NCBI GenBank assembly: GCA_013397865.1
Contig: VZTI01001170.1
Coordinates: 63,077-127,076, forward strand
Source: Struthidea cinerea
Lineage: Eukaryota > Chordata > Aves > Passeriformes > Corcoracidae
Length of the DNA: 64,000 nucleotides
Direction of reading: 5' to 3'
This document shows, piece after piece, positions 37,901 through 49,660 of this stretch. A program made the position numbers and the translations under genes. The notes beneath the pieces were generated by a model. The model saw only the letters and a program-made list of their open reading frames with translations, searched no databases and had not been told where the DNA came from. Numbering within the stretch: the first letter of the stretch is position 1; each line of letters begins with the position of its first letter.

Positions 37901-40203
37901 GTAAGCAGGCATACCCTACTTTATCAGAAATGTTCTTCGCATTATTTCTAATGTAACCCTGGATATTTGAAAAATTACAGGAATGATAAACTGAACTCAT
38001 GAGATTCCAGCCAAGTTTTACCAGTCTAAGAGGCTGCTCAGTAAATTTTATTGTTTGGGAGTATGCAAATTGTTTCTCATGCCTCACATCTCTCTGTGAG
38101 TTCACTTCTTTCCTTTGGAAATTGGTTAACATCAAACTTCAGTGTAAAACACAGCTGTAGCCAGCACTCTTGTTTGTTACTTCCCCATGTATGTGAAACT
38201 GAAATAAACCCCTCATATCAAAAGTTTACCAAACACCATTTTCTTTGTTCTCGTATCCTCAGCATGGCAAAAAGGATGCCTTTTGTTTATGACAGGGTGC
38301 TAACTGTGTGTAGGGGACTCTCACATATATGTAGGCAGTTCAAATAGAGATGCAAAAAATACTGAAAATACAAACTTAGGGTAAATTATTGTCCTGGTAA
38401 TGATGGTTTCTTGCCATGTCATATATGGTCAATAATGCACACCCAGTGGGCTGAAATAGTTTCTGAAGGGGGTAATACTGATGGAGGAAGAAAAGCTGTT
38501 ACCTTTCTGAACAAAATGGAAGCATGAAGGGTTTAAATGGAAATCTGACTGACCTAGGGAAAATGTGTAATAATGGATGGAAATGTCACTTCTCTCTCTT
38601 AAGAGAAGTCTTGTTAATACAAAGAAATGCTCTTCTTTTGAATTCCTAGTCTATTATTTTGTGGGTAATTTGGTAAAAAAAGATTTTACTTCTACGACAC
38701 TACTGCGTTCAGGTTTGGTGACCCAGCAAGTCCTTAATGTATCTGAAGTGTTGAAGACCTGATATTGGGGCTTTTTCTTGACAATTTTGACTTCTTCCAA
38801 TTTTCATGCCAGGTGCTGATTTAAACCTGCTCGCAGATTGCAGGTGAACATCACATCACAATTGCTTCATCTTAATTTCATAATAACCCTCTGCCTGGTT
38901 GTCATTCATAGCTAGAGGAGACACATGGCTGTCCACAGCAGCTTGCCTTTGTGGAATGGTCTTTTTGAAACTAGCTTGGCCATATCACTTAGATAATTAT
39001 AAATAATTGAATTAGCTGCACTCTGCTAAAGAGATGAGATCAATTGAGCATTTCTTTATAATTGTGTCTTAAAAATGAAACCTCTAAAAGTGGGAATGTT
39101 TCTTACTAATTAGATGTAATTAGCATATGTATAAAGTTTTATGTTTTAACAGAAATACAGAAAAAAATTACCACAATCTCCCATTTGTCTCTGTGGCTTT
39201 AGTTGTTTTGTACAGGTCTTCAGCAAAGTTGTTAATTGTAAACTTTCAAGGTCATCGAACTTTGCAAGGCTTTATGAGGCAGCTGTTGGCACAGTGAGGC
39301 CTGGATTCTGCAGTTAATGTAAACTGCAACCAGTAGTTCTCAGCAACTTAGCAGCTGGTTTGATCTGCTGAGAGTGTTGGGCTATTACTTTTGCTGAAAG
39401 CAGAACAGACACCTAAGTGTATAATTCCTCATTTGCTGTGTGAGCTGCAGTACTTGCAAAGAAAATAGACTAATTTTATGGAGAATTCTCTGAGAGCTGT
39501 GTTTGTGATAGATCATCCACCCATCCATCTCTCTGCTGGTGTATAAAGGTTTGCTTTGCCCCATACTGACCAGAGAAAATGATCTTTGATCATATGAGAT
39601 TAGACTTATATGGTAAAATTTCCACTTCACTTCTTAAGTTTACAAAGGAAATTGAAACAAAAGTGATCATGAAAATCATTGACTGACAAAGTTTTCTTTT
39701 TAAAACAATAAAAATATTTTAGTTCCATAGACACAAAAATTCTTATGAAGGTTCAAGGTCTCATTTTGTGTTCCAATGTTCAGTGTGTAACTCAAAACAT
39801 TTCAGAATAAAATATCAAAATGTTTTGCCTAAATGGGTGAAACCAAAATGCTTCAGCATGTCAGAATTTGTTTTTCTGTTCTCTTTCATGCTTTTATTTC
39901 TGAATGGTGAGTATAACCCAAATGAAAATAATTTCAGATAAGTACCTCTTAAAGGCTTTGAACTGGTGCCTTGGGATTTCAGTTTTGAGCTGTGTGAAGT
40001 AGAATTCCAAGAGCAGTTGTTTTGATGCCAGAAAGTGTAGCTCAGAGGACATTCAGAGCCTGATCATGTTTGGAGGTAAATTTTGATTTGCTTTAGTAAG
40101 AGTTCTGTTTAAGGCCTTGTTGCCAACAGTTGATTGTAGTTTCTTTCCTTTGTTTGTCTGGTGGTGCAGAATCTAGGTCCAGGCCACGGTTTTGTGTTGC
40201 TTT

Positions 40204-40205
<2 letters not shown>

Positions 40206-40234
<29 letters not shown>

Positions 40235-40256
40235 TTTTTTTTTTTTTTTTTTTTTT
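40206..40256. repeat. Poly(T) tract, 51 bases with one A
   Basis: The run of T is broken only by A at 40234. It could be a simple repeat or the poly(A) tail of something retroposed on the minus strand. The flank after 40256 matches no RNA I recognise. Confidence 0.95.
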
Positions 40257-41428
40257 GGTCTGAATTTTTGCAGTCCTGCTTTTCACGTGCGCACCACTCT
40301 TGTTTGAGTAATATTTTATCAGTGTGTCCCATTATGATTTATTACATCAATAGATCATTGGAGTGACAGCTGGCTCTGATGATGCATGATCTAATATATC
40401 ATAAAAACAACATCTCATTGGGATTATGCATTACATAGGATTAATAGGTAGAATCTCTCCTTTTTTTATTAGCTGTAAAGGGGACTGTTAATAAGTCCTG
40501 CAATGGCATTAGAATGAGAATATTAGAATAAAGTCAGATAGTATTTCTAGTTTTAACTTCTATTTTCACTCTTGAACACAAAATGGAGCAATGTATGTGA
40601 GAATCATTTTAACTGTAGCTGCAACAAGTAAGGGAAATTCAAAGCAAGCCTATCCTTTACACAAAATGCAATACTTCCCAGTGTTATTCAGTGCAAAGTT
40701 TTTCAAAATAATCATGTTCCCTCTTGCAAAATGAAGGTATTTCCACTTGCAGCCCAGTTAAAATTGTGAGAAGTCAATGGAAATTATTGCATGGCTCTTA
40801 GTATGCTTGAAGTCGGTCATAGAAGAAAGCAGAGAAAGGTCTGAGAACCACTGTAAAAGGTCTCTAAGAAATCATTTACAGATAGTCTTCAAATCTGCAA
40901 GATGCTGTTCACTTGGTTGAGTAGGCAGATGCATTAGTTCACTGCTGCTAACCAACTCAGATTTACTTATATTTAATAAAGCCATGAAAAAAAAAAAAGA
41001 CAAAACCGACGAACAAACATTCAACACTAGTGGAATAGATCAGCTTCTTGACTTTTTGGTCTTTATGACATAGGAAGTGGGGAGCTAATGAAGTCACAAG
41101 GGAGAGATTGCTTAAAAAGTTTTTAGGTACAGGAGAAATGCACATACTTAAAAGCTTACCTGGAAGATTCTCATCTCTCCTAGCTACAGACAGGAATCTC
41201 TAGGTATGTTTACATTGTAATGTAAGACAAAAAACATGGTAATGCAGATTATTAGAATTAGAGTGGGCCTCAATTGCTACATTTTTAAAGTTCACCTGCA
41301 GAAAATCCTCTGTTGTAACAACTAAACTGCTTCATGTTGAAAGACAAGAGAGGTTGATCTTCTTGGAGTCTTCAAAATACATAGCAGTCAGTGGGCTTTT
41401 CTTCCCTATTTGTTCCTAGTGTTGCAGC

Positions 41429-42005
41429 TGTCATGATTTCACTCCAGCTAGCAGCCAAATCCCAGCAGCAGATTGCACACTCCTCTACCAGCAGGACTGG
41501 GGAGAGAATCAGAAGTGTAAAAGCCAGAAAACTCCTGGGTTGAAATAAAGATGGTTTAATAGGGACACGAAAAGCCATGCACACAAGCAAAGAAAAACAA
41601 GGAATTCATTCACTGCTTCCCATGGGCAGGCAGGTATTCAGCCATCTCCAGGAGATCTCCTCACCATGCATAACAGTGACTCAGGAAGAAAAATGTCATC
41701 ACTCCAAAATCTCCTCCTTCTTCCCCCCACTTATATACTACTGAGCATGATGCCATATGGTCTGGAATACCCCTTTGGTCAATTGGAATCAGCTGTTACA
41801 GCTGTGTCTTCTCCCAATTACCTCATCTCTCTTGCCACTGTGGCAGTACAAAAAGCAGGAAAGGCCTTGGCTCTGTGTAAGCCCTGCTCAGCAATAAGAA
41901 AAACATCTCTGTATTATCAACCCTGTGTTCAGTGCAAATCCAAAACACAACCCTACACTGGTTACTTTGGAGAAAATTTACTCTACCCCAGCCAAAACCC
42001 ACACA
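41429..42005 (-). mobile_element. Solo LTR, avian endogenous retrovirus type (minus strand)
   Basis: Read on the minus strand it starts TGTGTGGGTTTTGGCTGGGG then GTAGAGTAAATTTTC, a very common avian LTR start as I remember it. A TATA box AGTATATAA lies at 41731-41739 and an ATTAAA signal at 41555-41560, and it ends AAATCATGACA at 41429. No clear target duplication is seen. A 117-codon frame at 41666-42019 on the other strand is fortuitous. Confidence 0.7.
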
Positions 42006-42050
42006 TCAACCAAGTATAAAGTCATTGGAGAGCAGACCTTACTACTTCAA

Positions 42051-42102
42051 CTGAAAGTGAGAAGGAGAACTTTTTTCTGAAAGTGAGAAGGAGAACTTTT
42101 TT
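42051..42102. repeat. Perfect 26-bp tandem duplication
   Basis: Two identical 26-base units, beginning CTGAAAGTGAG and ending in a run of T, lie at 42051-42076 and 42077-42102, just outside the LTR at 41429-42005. Confidence 0.95.
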
Positions 42103-42109
42103 CTCCATA

Positions 42110-42924
42110 TGAGGCTCAGAGGTCCTTTCCAAATTTTTCCAAAGGCTGACAAAGTATTTCTGTCAAACTAAACATATTTATGAGCTGTTGTTAGCTGATT
42201 TCATCTGAACTACATTTCGTTCCTTTTATCTGTTTCGGATAGCTGTGGTTCCAACCTAAACCAGAACATTTCTAATAATTTGCTATCAACCAGAAAAAGG
42301 GAATACTAGGAGCTAGAGAGGCTGGCTTTGCCTGGCTTGGGAGAAAGGGAAAGGAAGAAAAAAAGAGGAACAAAAAGAATGATTGTGAGAAAGGAATTAA
42401 TAGAAAATGCAGACTATTAAACCTTAAACTGAGCTAACTACAACATAATTTCTGCTGACTTCTGGAAGTTACCTCAAGTAACTGGAACTTCTGAGCCTAT
42501 TTCCTTGCTAAGGATCCTTCAATAGATCTGCAGAAAGGGATGTAGCTAAGAAAATTAATGATAAAAAAATCACTAAACTGGCTCCCCTTGATTTCTGTGA
42601 CGCTTTGTACTGACTTTGCACATTTGCTTTAAATATTTTAACTTCTGTGCTGTCAAAGAAAAATATTTTTTAAAAATAGAAACTTAGGCTTAGAGGTACA
42701 TATTTTTTGCAAAGCATGCTAGAAACTGGCACTTTTATTCACAAAGAGCTGGAAAAGTAGTAAAATGTGAGCTTGGACTCTAGCGTGAATTTATGGAACC
42801 TTCTGGCTTAATCTTTGAATCAAGTCACTATGGATTTTTAGTGCCAATCAGCATACATCTGATATTCCGGTTTATTTTCTTTAATTATGCAGCCACAGAG
42901 TTAGTTTTTGTTCATAGGGAAATC
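42110..42924. other. No gene seen; possible LTR remnant at the start
   Basis: On the minus strand, 42230-42270 reads TGTTCTGGTTTAGGTTGGAA, which resembles the beginning of some avian LTRs, but I cannot follow it further. The rest is AT-rich and unassigned. Confidence 0.35.
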
Positions 42925-43860
42925 ATAGAATCCCAGATGGGTTTGGGATGGAAGGGGGGCTTCAAAATCATCTAGCTTCAACCTTCCCCCATGGACAGGA
43001 ATACCTTCAATTAGGCCAGGTTTCTCAAAGCCGCATCCTGCCTGGCCTTGAAAATTTACAAGGGTGGAGCATCCACAGCTTCTCCGACCTTCCTGTTCCA
43101 GTGCCTCACCACCCTCACAGTGAAAAATTTCTTCCTAATATCTAATCTAAACTTGTCCTTTTTCAGTTTAAAGCCATTCCTCCTTGTCCTATCACTACAT
43201 GTCCTTGTGAAAAGTCCCTCTCCATCTTTCCTGTATGTCCCCTTCATGTACTGCAAGGCTGCAGTGTGGTCTTCCTGGGCCCTTTCCTTTTCTGGGTGGA
43301 ACAGCCCCAAGTCTCTCAGCCTGTCTTCACTGAAGAAGTGCTCCAGCCCTCTGATCATGTTCATGGCTGTCCTCTAGAATCACTCCACAAAGTCCACATC
43401 CATCATTTGTTGGATGTGGCACTCCAGGTGAGGTCTCATGCAAGAGCAGTAGAGAGGGATAATCACCTCCCTTGCCTTGCTGACCATTCTTCGTTTGATG
43501 ACCAGGATAAGGTTGGCTTTCTGGGCTGTGAGTGCACATGGCTGGTTCAGCCTCTCACCCCCCAGCACCTCCTTCTCAATGGGGCTTCTCTTAATCCATT
43601 CTCCAGCTGGATCAATTCTCTGTGCTTGTGCTTGGAATTACCCCAACCCAGGTGCAGCACCTTGCACTTGACCTTGCTGAACTTCATTACATTTTCGCAG
43701 GCACCCCTCTCAAGCCTGTCAAGGTCCCTCTTGATGACGTTTCTCCTCTCCAGCATGTCGACTGCACCACTCAGTTTGGTGCTCGGCAAACGTGCTGAGG
43801 GGCTGTTGATCCCACTGTGTCACCACCAAAGATGTCACACAGATGTAAAACAGGCAGTAA
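42925..43860 (-). mobile_element. CR1 LINE, 5'-truncated, keeps 3' tail
   Basis: The minus strand reads from the reverse transcriptase core at about 43860 to the CR1 3' end GGGATTCTATGATTTC at about 42925. Recognisable ORF2 blocks include KVLHLGWGN, the HLECH block, MIRGLEHFFSEDRLRDLGLF and RKKFFTVRVVRHWNR. A 102-codon stretch (43056-43364) is still open. The catalytic box reads F-A-E-H at about 43780-43791, and frameshifts break the rest, so it is inactive. Confidence 0.9.
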
Positions 43861-45362
43861 TGCAGTAGTGGGCCCAGATGTAATTCCAGGCCTCTGTGCA
43901 AACTGCATTGCATCACTCTTTCTGGATGCCTTTGCAAAACTCTGATGGGAAGTCCAAGAACAGAATGAACAGAAATCTGCAATCTGTCCAAATTGTAGAA
44001 GGGAGTTTTCTTAGTTTCTGGTGAGGTAAAAGAGATCACTGACTGAAATTTGCTGGCACATCATTCAGTCTGCCTACAGTAAGTATTAGCTATCATGTGC
44101 TGTTCCAAAGATGCAGTTTTTGGCTTCTCTGAAATAGTATTTTGTGGTGCATCTAGAGCTTTGCTGCCTTAGTTAATGAAAGGAACAGCTTTATGGAAAT
44201 ATGCAACTCTCATCCCACACTAAAAAACGTGCTGGGAAGAGATGTGGCAATATTTTTTGTTCCTGAAAATATCTACTTTCACTCAAAAAGCATATCTGGA
44301 CTGTTGACTCATTTCAGTGAAACCTCATCTCTTCCTGAAAAATTCAAACCTTCATTTCAATTTGCTTTTCTTTCTTGCAAAACTTGGGGGTAGATTAGTT
44401 CTGAAACTTTTCTGTTTCACTGTCAAAGATCTTTTAAGAAATTTCTAATGTTTCCAAAATTAATCTGTTTTCAATTTAAACATTTTTTAAGCGAAACCCA
44501 TTTTTGAAATTTTTTTTCAATCCCAAACTGATTTTTTTCCTGTGATTTTTTTTTGTTCAGCAAAAGGAAAAAATTTTTCTTTTTTTTAAATGGCAGTTCA
44601 ATCCAACAGTTGAAAACATAAGCTTGGAAAATTGCAAATAGGAAATGTGCATGCCTTTTCTAAGAGCAAGACCTATTAACATCTGCAAAAAGTTCAGTTA
44701 AAAGTCCTGCCAGGTGGTTCCTTAGTTGACTTCAAGCGAGCCTGAATAGCTTTCTGAAACTGCCTTTGGTATTCAGTCCAAATTTGATGACTTGGTTTTG
44801 GGGCATTTTAGTGAGGTCACCTTCTGTATCTTACTGCAAGTAAAATTATGTTGTTCCTGTAGACACATATAGCCTTAAAAATCTATAATATTATGCAGTC
44901 CACAATAAAAATGTAGAATTAGACTGGGGATGGTTAAAGCACTTTTATTCTTTGGTAAAAACCTATTCCTTCAAGTAAGAGCACTTGATAGGGCCTCCTT
45001 TTCTCTGAGATCTGGTGGAAGGTTTCAGATTAATCCGCAAACCATTTCTCTTAGCATATCCCATTTGCTTGCGATGTTGTTTGGGGTTAGCTTTCAAAAT
45101 CAAGTGACTCTTCTCCTGCTTTCCCCTCACACAGAGGCACCAGATGAAGATAAGTAATATATTTTTCATTCATATAGCAAAAACTGTTAAATAAAAGGGC
45201 TCTTTATTACATTCTAAAACCAAAGGCATCGACCTTGTCCCACTCAAGCAGTCAGGAAGACAGACCTGTGCTTTTAGTAGAGAGATAGAGTATGTGTATA
45301 AATTGCCATGCAGCAGGATGCTTTAATGCACTTAAGGTCACCTAAAATACAAATGCAGAAGT

Positions 45363-45480
45363 GCTTTTTTTCTTTCTCCTGTCCCTTTACCCCTTCCTCC
45401 ATTCCTGCTTTGTTTTCTCTTCTCCTCGCCCCTTTTATCTGTCCCTCCTGCCCTCCCCTCTTGCCCCCTTCCTTCATCTT
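45363..45480. repeat. Polypyrimidine (C/T-rich) tract
   Basis: Nearly 120 bases of the + strand are almost all C and T with few purines. Open frames of 86 and 117 codons overlap it but are products of low complexity. Confidence 0.8.
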
Positions 45481-46960
45481 CGAAAGCCTATTAAGACCTT
45501 TTGTTCCAAAAGCTCAGATTGGCCAAACATGCATACTGACCCCTTCTTTGCCTTATTTCCTGTTTTAATTGAGTGTCAAAGGTCATATAGTGCTATTAGA
45601 GCAAGACATGAGTGGCAGCAGGGGTCAGGGACTCTGTGGCTTTCTATTAGAGCCATAAAACCAAAATTGAATGATAATTTCACCTGCTGTAACCCCAATT
45701 TTTCCAAGATGTGATAGACACTGACCTTAGTGTTTGACTGCTATTGACTATGTAAACTGCAGCCAGCCTAATTCTGCTTACTAAACAATAAATGTGCCCT
45801 TTTTGACCAGGATGGGAAATAGAACAATAAAACATACACAGAGAAGATTCAAGCAAACAGACTAATCAAGGTGACATAAAATGATAAAATAATGCCTTAC
45901 TGGGGAGGTCAGACCCTTTCTTTGACTGGTATTCTCCCCCAGTTACTTCTACCGGTTTTCAATTTCTTCTTTTTGGTAGAACATCCTATATCCGTCTCCA
46001 AGTGTTGAGACATAGGCAGTAAATCTTAACTGCTGGAGAAGTCCCATCTATGCCACTTGGAAAGTTTGTGGATCTCAAGGGGAGCAGGTTGTTTTCTTTT
46101 TTGGGTATGTATTGGAAAAAGTGGGAAAAGTGTTTAATTTTTTAAAGAAAACATTTTATTAAATGCAGGAACATTTCTGAAAACCTTCCTTGTCAAAAAA
46201 TAAAATGAATAAAATAAAGGCTATGTAACATAAAAAGTGAGTACTTGATACTAAGTTGTTAAAATACTTGTATCCTTTTATCATTAATATTTAACTTGGG
46301 TTTCGCAAACAGGTTCACATACTGCTTAGGTGAGCTGAGGTACTTCCTTTGATCTGGTCTTTGATCCAGGCCCACAATGAGGAAATGCAGTTGTTTTCTG
46401 GTTTATACCTTGAGGATTAATTTTATATATATGGGGTAGCTGGAGTAAATCCATGATGTTTAATTTCAAATTCATTGATAATTACTGTAAAAGAACTTCA
46501 GAAGGGGCTGAGTTTCATTCTCTTTTGAACATTCTATTTATGTCTCTTAGAGAGACCCACAGAAAAATATATTTAGTAAAATAATCCATTTGTTTTACAA
46601 ATTATCCTAAAGTTTGAGAAAACTTCTAAGGCTGTTATCATTCACAACTTTTTATTTGTTCTACCCAGAAGTATTTACTGATCCCTAAAGAATACGTTTG
46701 CCCAGACTGCAGATTTTAAATCAGATTATGCAAAACAATACCAGCAACATCTGTAAGCTTTGCCATAGCAACAGTGAGAAACTCCTGTGGGTCAGAAAGG
46801 AGGACAGTTGTCTTTCATTTCCTATTAATGTCAGTATCCATGGAAACCGCTTTTAATAGTATCTGCATCAGGCTGAGAAAACAGGTAAGCTCTCTTCTAA
46901 AAGGGGGTGCATTAAACGAATTCTTTGCAAAGTCAGCTCTTCAATGCCTGAAGGAAGAAG

Positions 46961-47014
46961 AGTCCTTCTCTCTCCACTGAGGAAGAAGAACCCCTCAGTG
47001 GAGAGAGAAGGACT
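46961..47014. repeat. Perfect inverted repeat, 22-bp stem, 10-base loop
   Basis: Arm 46961-46982 is exactly the reverse complement of 46993-47014, and the loop is AAGAAGAACC. The arms are pyrimidine-rich and purine-rich respectively. Confidence 0.97.
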
Positions 47015-47225
47015 ACTGTAAATCCTCAGTTTCTTTGCTAAGAACTCAGAGAGTCACATTAACATTCTTGAACATGGACAGATAAAAGTAAAGCCTAAGA
47101 TGTTACACCCCTGAGAACTCACTTCCTTCACTAGGAGAATATACAGAGGATGTGATTACGTGAACTGAGAGATTAATTATGAACAGAATTCAGTGGGGAG
47201 AGACTGACACAAGCACATGCACTGT

Positions 47226-47230
<5 letters not shown>

Positions 47231-47271
<41 letters not shown>
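47231..47271. repeat. Poly(A) tract, 41 bases uninterrupted
   Basis: This pure run of A has no recognisable retroposed sequence upstream and no obvious flanking duplication. Confidence 0.95.
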
Positions 47272-47274
<3 letters not shown>

Positions 47275-48344
47275 TGAACTGCAGGAATGCCATAGGGCAA
47301 GTGCCCATAAACTAAGAATATGTACACAGGAATATTATTCACATGGTAGCATTTTAAAATATCTGTAAACTCAGCGCTTTATGGATAAGTGGTTTGGAGG
47401 AAACAGTGCTGCCACCCTCTCCCACCTGGGCTATTTGAGTGGGAAAGAAAAGTTATATTTCTAAATCATCATGGTGACAAGCCATCCCTGTCTCCCACCT
47501 TTGATTTCCATAACAATTTGCACAACACATTAGCACATACATGATTTTGAGTTACAAAAGGCTACAACTTTGTCATTTTAATTCGCAAATAAGGACTGTC
47601 ACACCCTACGGTACCAGGAAGCAGTTTCTGATTATTTTTAAGCCCTAAATATTATATAAAATCAAAGGGAAAAAAACAAACTCAAACCCCTACAAACTGG
47701 AGAAGAACACAGAAAAAAAACCCTTGAAAATTCAAAACAGGTTATATTTGAAGGCATTTTACATTAAATTCCTAGATTTGGGACTACATCCCATAGGATA
47801 AATTTTATCATATTACAATAAGAAAAGTAATTTTCCACAGCAGTTACTACATTGTAGTTAATTGCATAATGTGGCTATGAATGTGCCATTGTGCTAAAAC
47901 TTTCCCTTTTTTTGTCAGACACACTTGCATGATTGATCTCTTAATCTGTTTTCTCACTGACAGGAGAAAAAGAAAAAAAAGAATTCTCCTAATGGTTCAA
48001 TAGTTTGTGGCAAAGGACAAAATACTTAGATTGTACAGTCCATGTGACCCACAGCCTGCCAAGGAAGCAACTTGAGGTCTAATTGATGAAGGACTCATAC
48101 TATTAGAAAGAACTTGTGGTTTAAATTAGAAAGATTTCTATACACATGATTACAAGACAAACCCGTGATATGTTCTAAGGAAACTTAACAAGTGCAAATT
48201 AGATCTTCCTTGTAAAACCAGGAACACCATGAGCTGTAATAAATTTAACAAAAAAGTAAGGTTATTGCAGGAAAACTTTTAAGTATGCTTTCTGTCTGAA
48301 TGTATATAAAACCAAAATGTTTAAAGTCACTGAATAATTCAGGG

Positions 48345-49660
48345 CAACAGGGACCTCAGGAGAGACCTCTGGAGGTCACCTACTCCAATGCCCTGCTCAA
48401 AACAAGGCTCATTCAGAGACGTCTGGTTAAGTCTTAAACGTAAGTATGGGACACCTTACAACCTCTTTGGGCAAATTGTTTCACTATTTTACTGCCCTCG
48501 TGGTACTTTTGGTTTGCCTTATCAGGCTTTCCCATGTTCCATGTTTTGAGACTGATGCTCCTTCCTATCACCCAGCATCTCCTTTGTCTTGTCTTTTCTC
48601 ACCAGGTAGCGTCAGAAAGCCATGGGGTCTCTTCTTACCCTCCTCTTCCCCAGGATCAACCAGCCCAGCACCCTTCAATTCCCTTCATGCATCCAAGGCT
48701 CCAGACCTGAATCCTGCACTCCTGGTGCCAAGCAGCAGGGCAGGATCTATGCCTGTCCCTGCTGCTGTCCCTGTGCTGGTGCAAATCGAGATGTGAGTCA
48801 GCAGCAGTTTTGGTCCTGAGGAACACTGCTGCCTTCTGGCAGCCTGCTGCCCCTCAGAGTCCCAGGGCAATCCTGCAGAGCTGCTGTTTGTATCAGTGGT
48901 GGTAGCCACTAACTGTAGTGGTTGAGTAGCCCAGCACATGACACAATTTTCCACCTGCTTTACTATCTGCTTACTCATCCCCATATCTCACCAAACTGGT
49001 CAGAAGGAAGCTACAGGATGATGTATTAAAAACATTGTGCAAATCAATGTATATGTCATCCACTGGCCTCTCCTTGTGCTGGTTATTTCATCCCAGGAAG
49101 CAATTAGGGAGATTGGGCAGGATTTGCCCTTGGTAAACCCATTACCTCCTTGCCCTTCATATGTTTAGAAATGGCTTCAAGGTAGTTTGCTCTTTTCCCT
49201 TCCAGGACCAGGTTGAGGGCAATGGCCTGTAAGATGCCTTGTTCCATCCTCTCTTCAATTTTCTTTAATAGGAATGAAGCATTTGCTTTTTTTATTTCTG
49301 GTTCCAAAGGCTTCTGTTAGTTTAGCTTGCCTGAGTTCTCCCTATCTCAATCCTCCGTCCTCTGGGTTACTGCCGCCTGTGTTCAAGCTCCACAAATCAT
49401 CAGTCTTGAAGACCGAAGATGTAATTCTGTTTTGTTAAATTCTCTTAGACCCTTAATCTTCACAGTCTCTTGGTCACTCAGCCAAAGCTGCCCTTGATCT
49501 TCATCCATTCTACCACTTCTTTCTTGTCTGTGAGTAACAGGTCCAGCAAAGCATCACCTCTAGTGTGTTGACTGATCACTTGCATCATGAAATTGCCTGG
49601 AGCTGCCAGAAAATTGTATTGTTTGTGCATGGCTGTGCTGTTCTTTCTCAAGATATGTCA
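48345..49660 (-). mobile_element. Old, internally deleted CR1 LINE
   Basis: The low-coordinate end resembles a CR1 3' region (ACCTCTGGAGGTCACCTACT, minus-strand tail). A CCCAGGATCAACCAGCCCAGC block corresponds to the FSLEK region, 49110-49140 to the F-TKGKSCLTN region of the reverse transcriptase, and 49540-49650 to sequence nearer the endonuclease. It is very diverged and about half of the expected length between these landmarks is missing. Individual boundaries are uncertain. Confidence 0.7.

Larger units (their letters stand above)
32843..41428. other. Gene-free stretch with simple repeats
   Basis: AT-rich and without a supported gene. It contains the microsatellite at 34823, the poly(T) at 40206 and two homeodomain-site-rich patches (about 37020-37170 and 38960-39340) that could be conserved regulatory DNA. 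Confidence 0.5.
43861..48344. other. Gene-free stretch
   Basis: It holds the polypyrimidine tract at 45363, the perfect inverted repeat at 46961 and the poly(A) at 47231. No supported coding sequence and no repeat family I can name. Confidence 0.5.

Noticed and set aside
41666..42019. 117-codon frame
   Set aside because: It lies inside a minus-strand solo LTR and reads the antisense strand.
43266..43868. 200-codon plus-strand frame
   Set aside because: It is antisense to a minus-strand CR1 copy, a well-known source of spurious gene calls.
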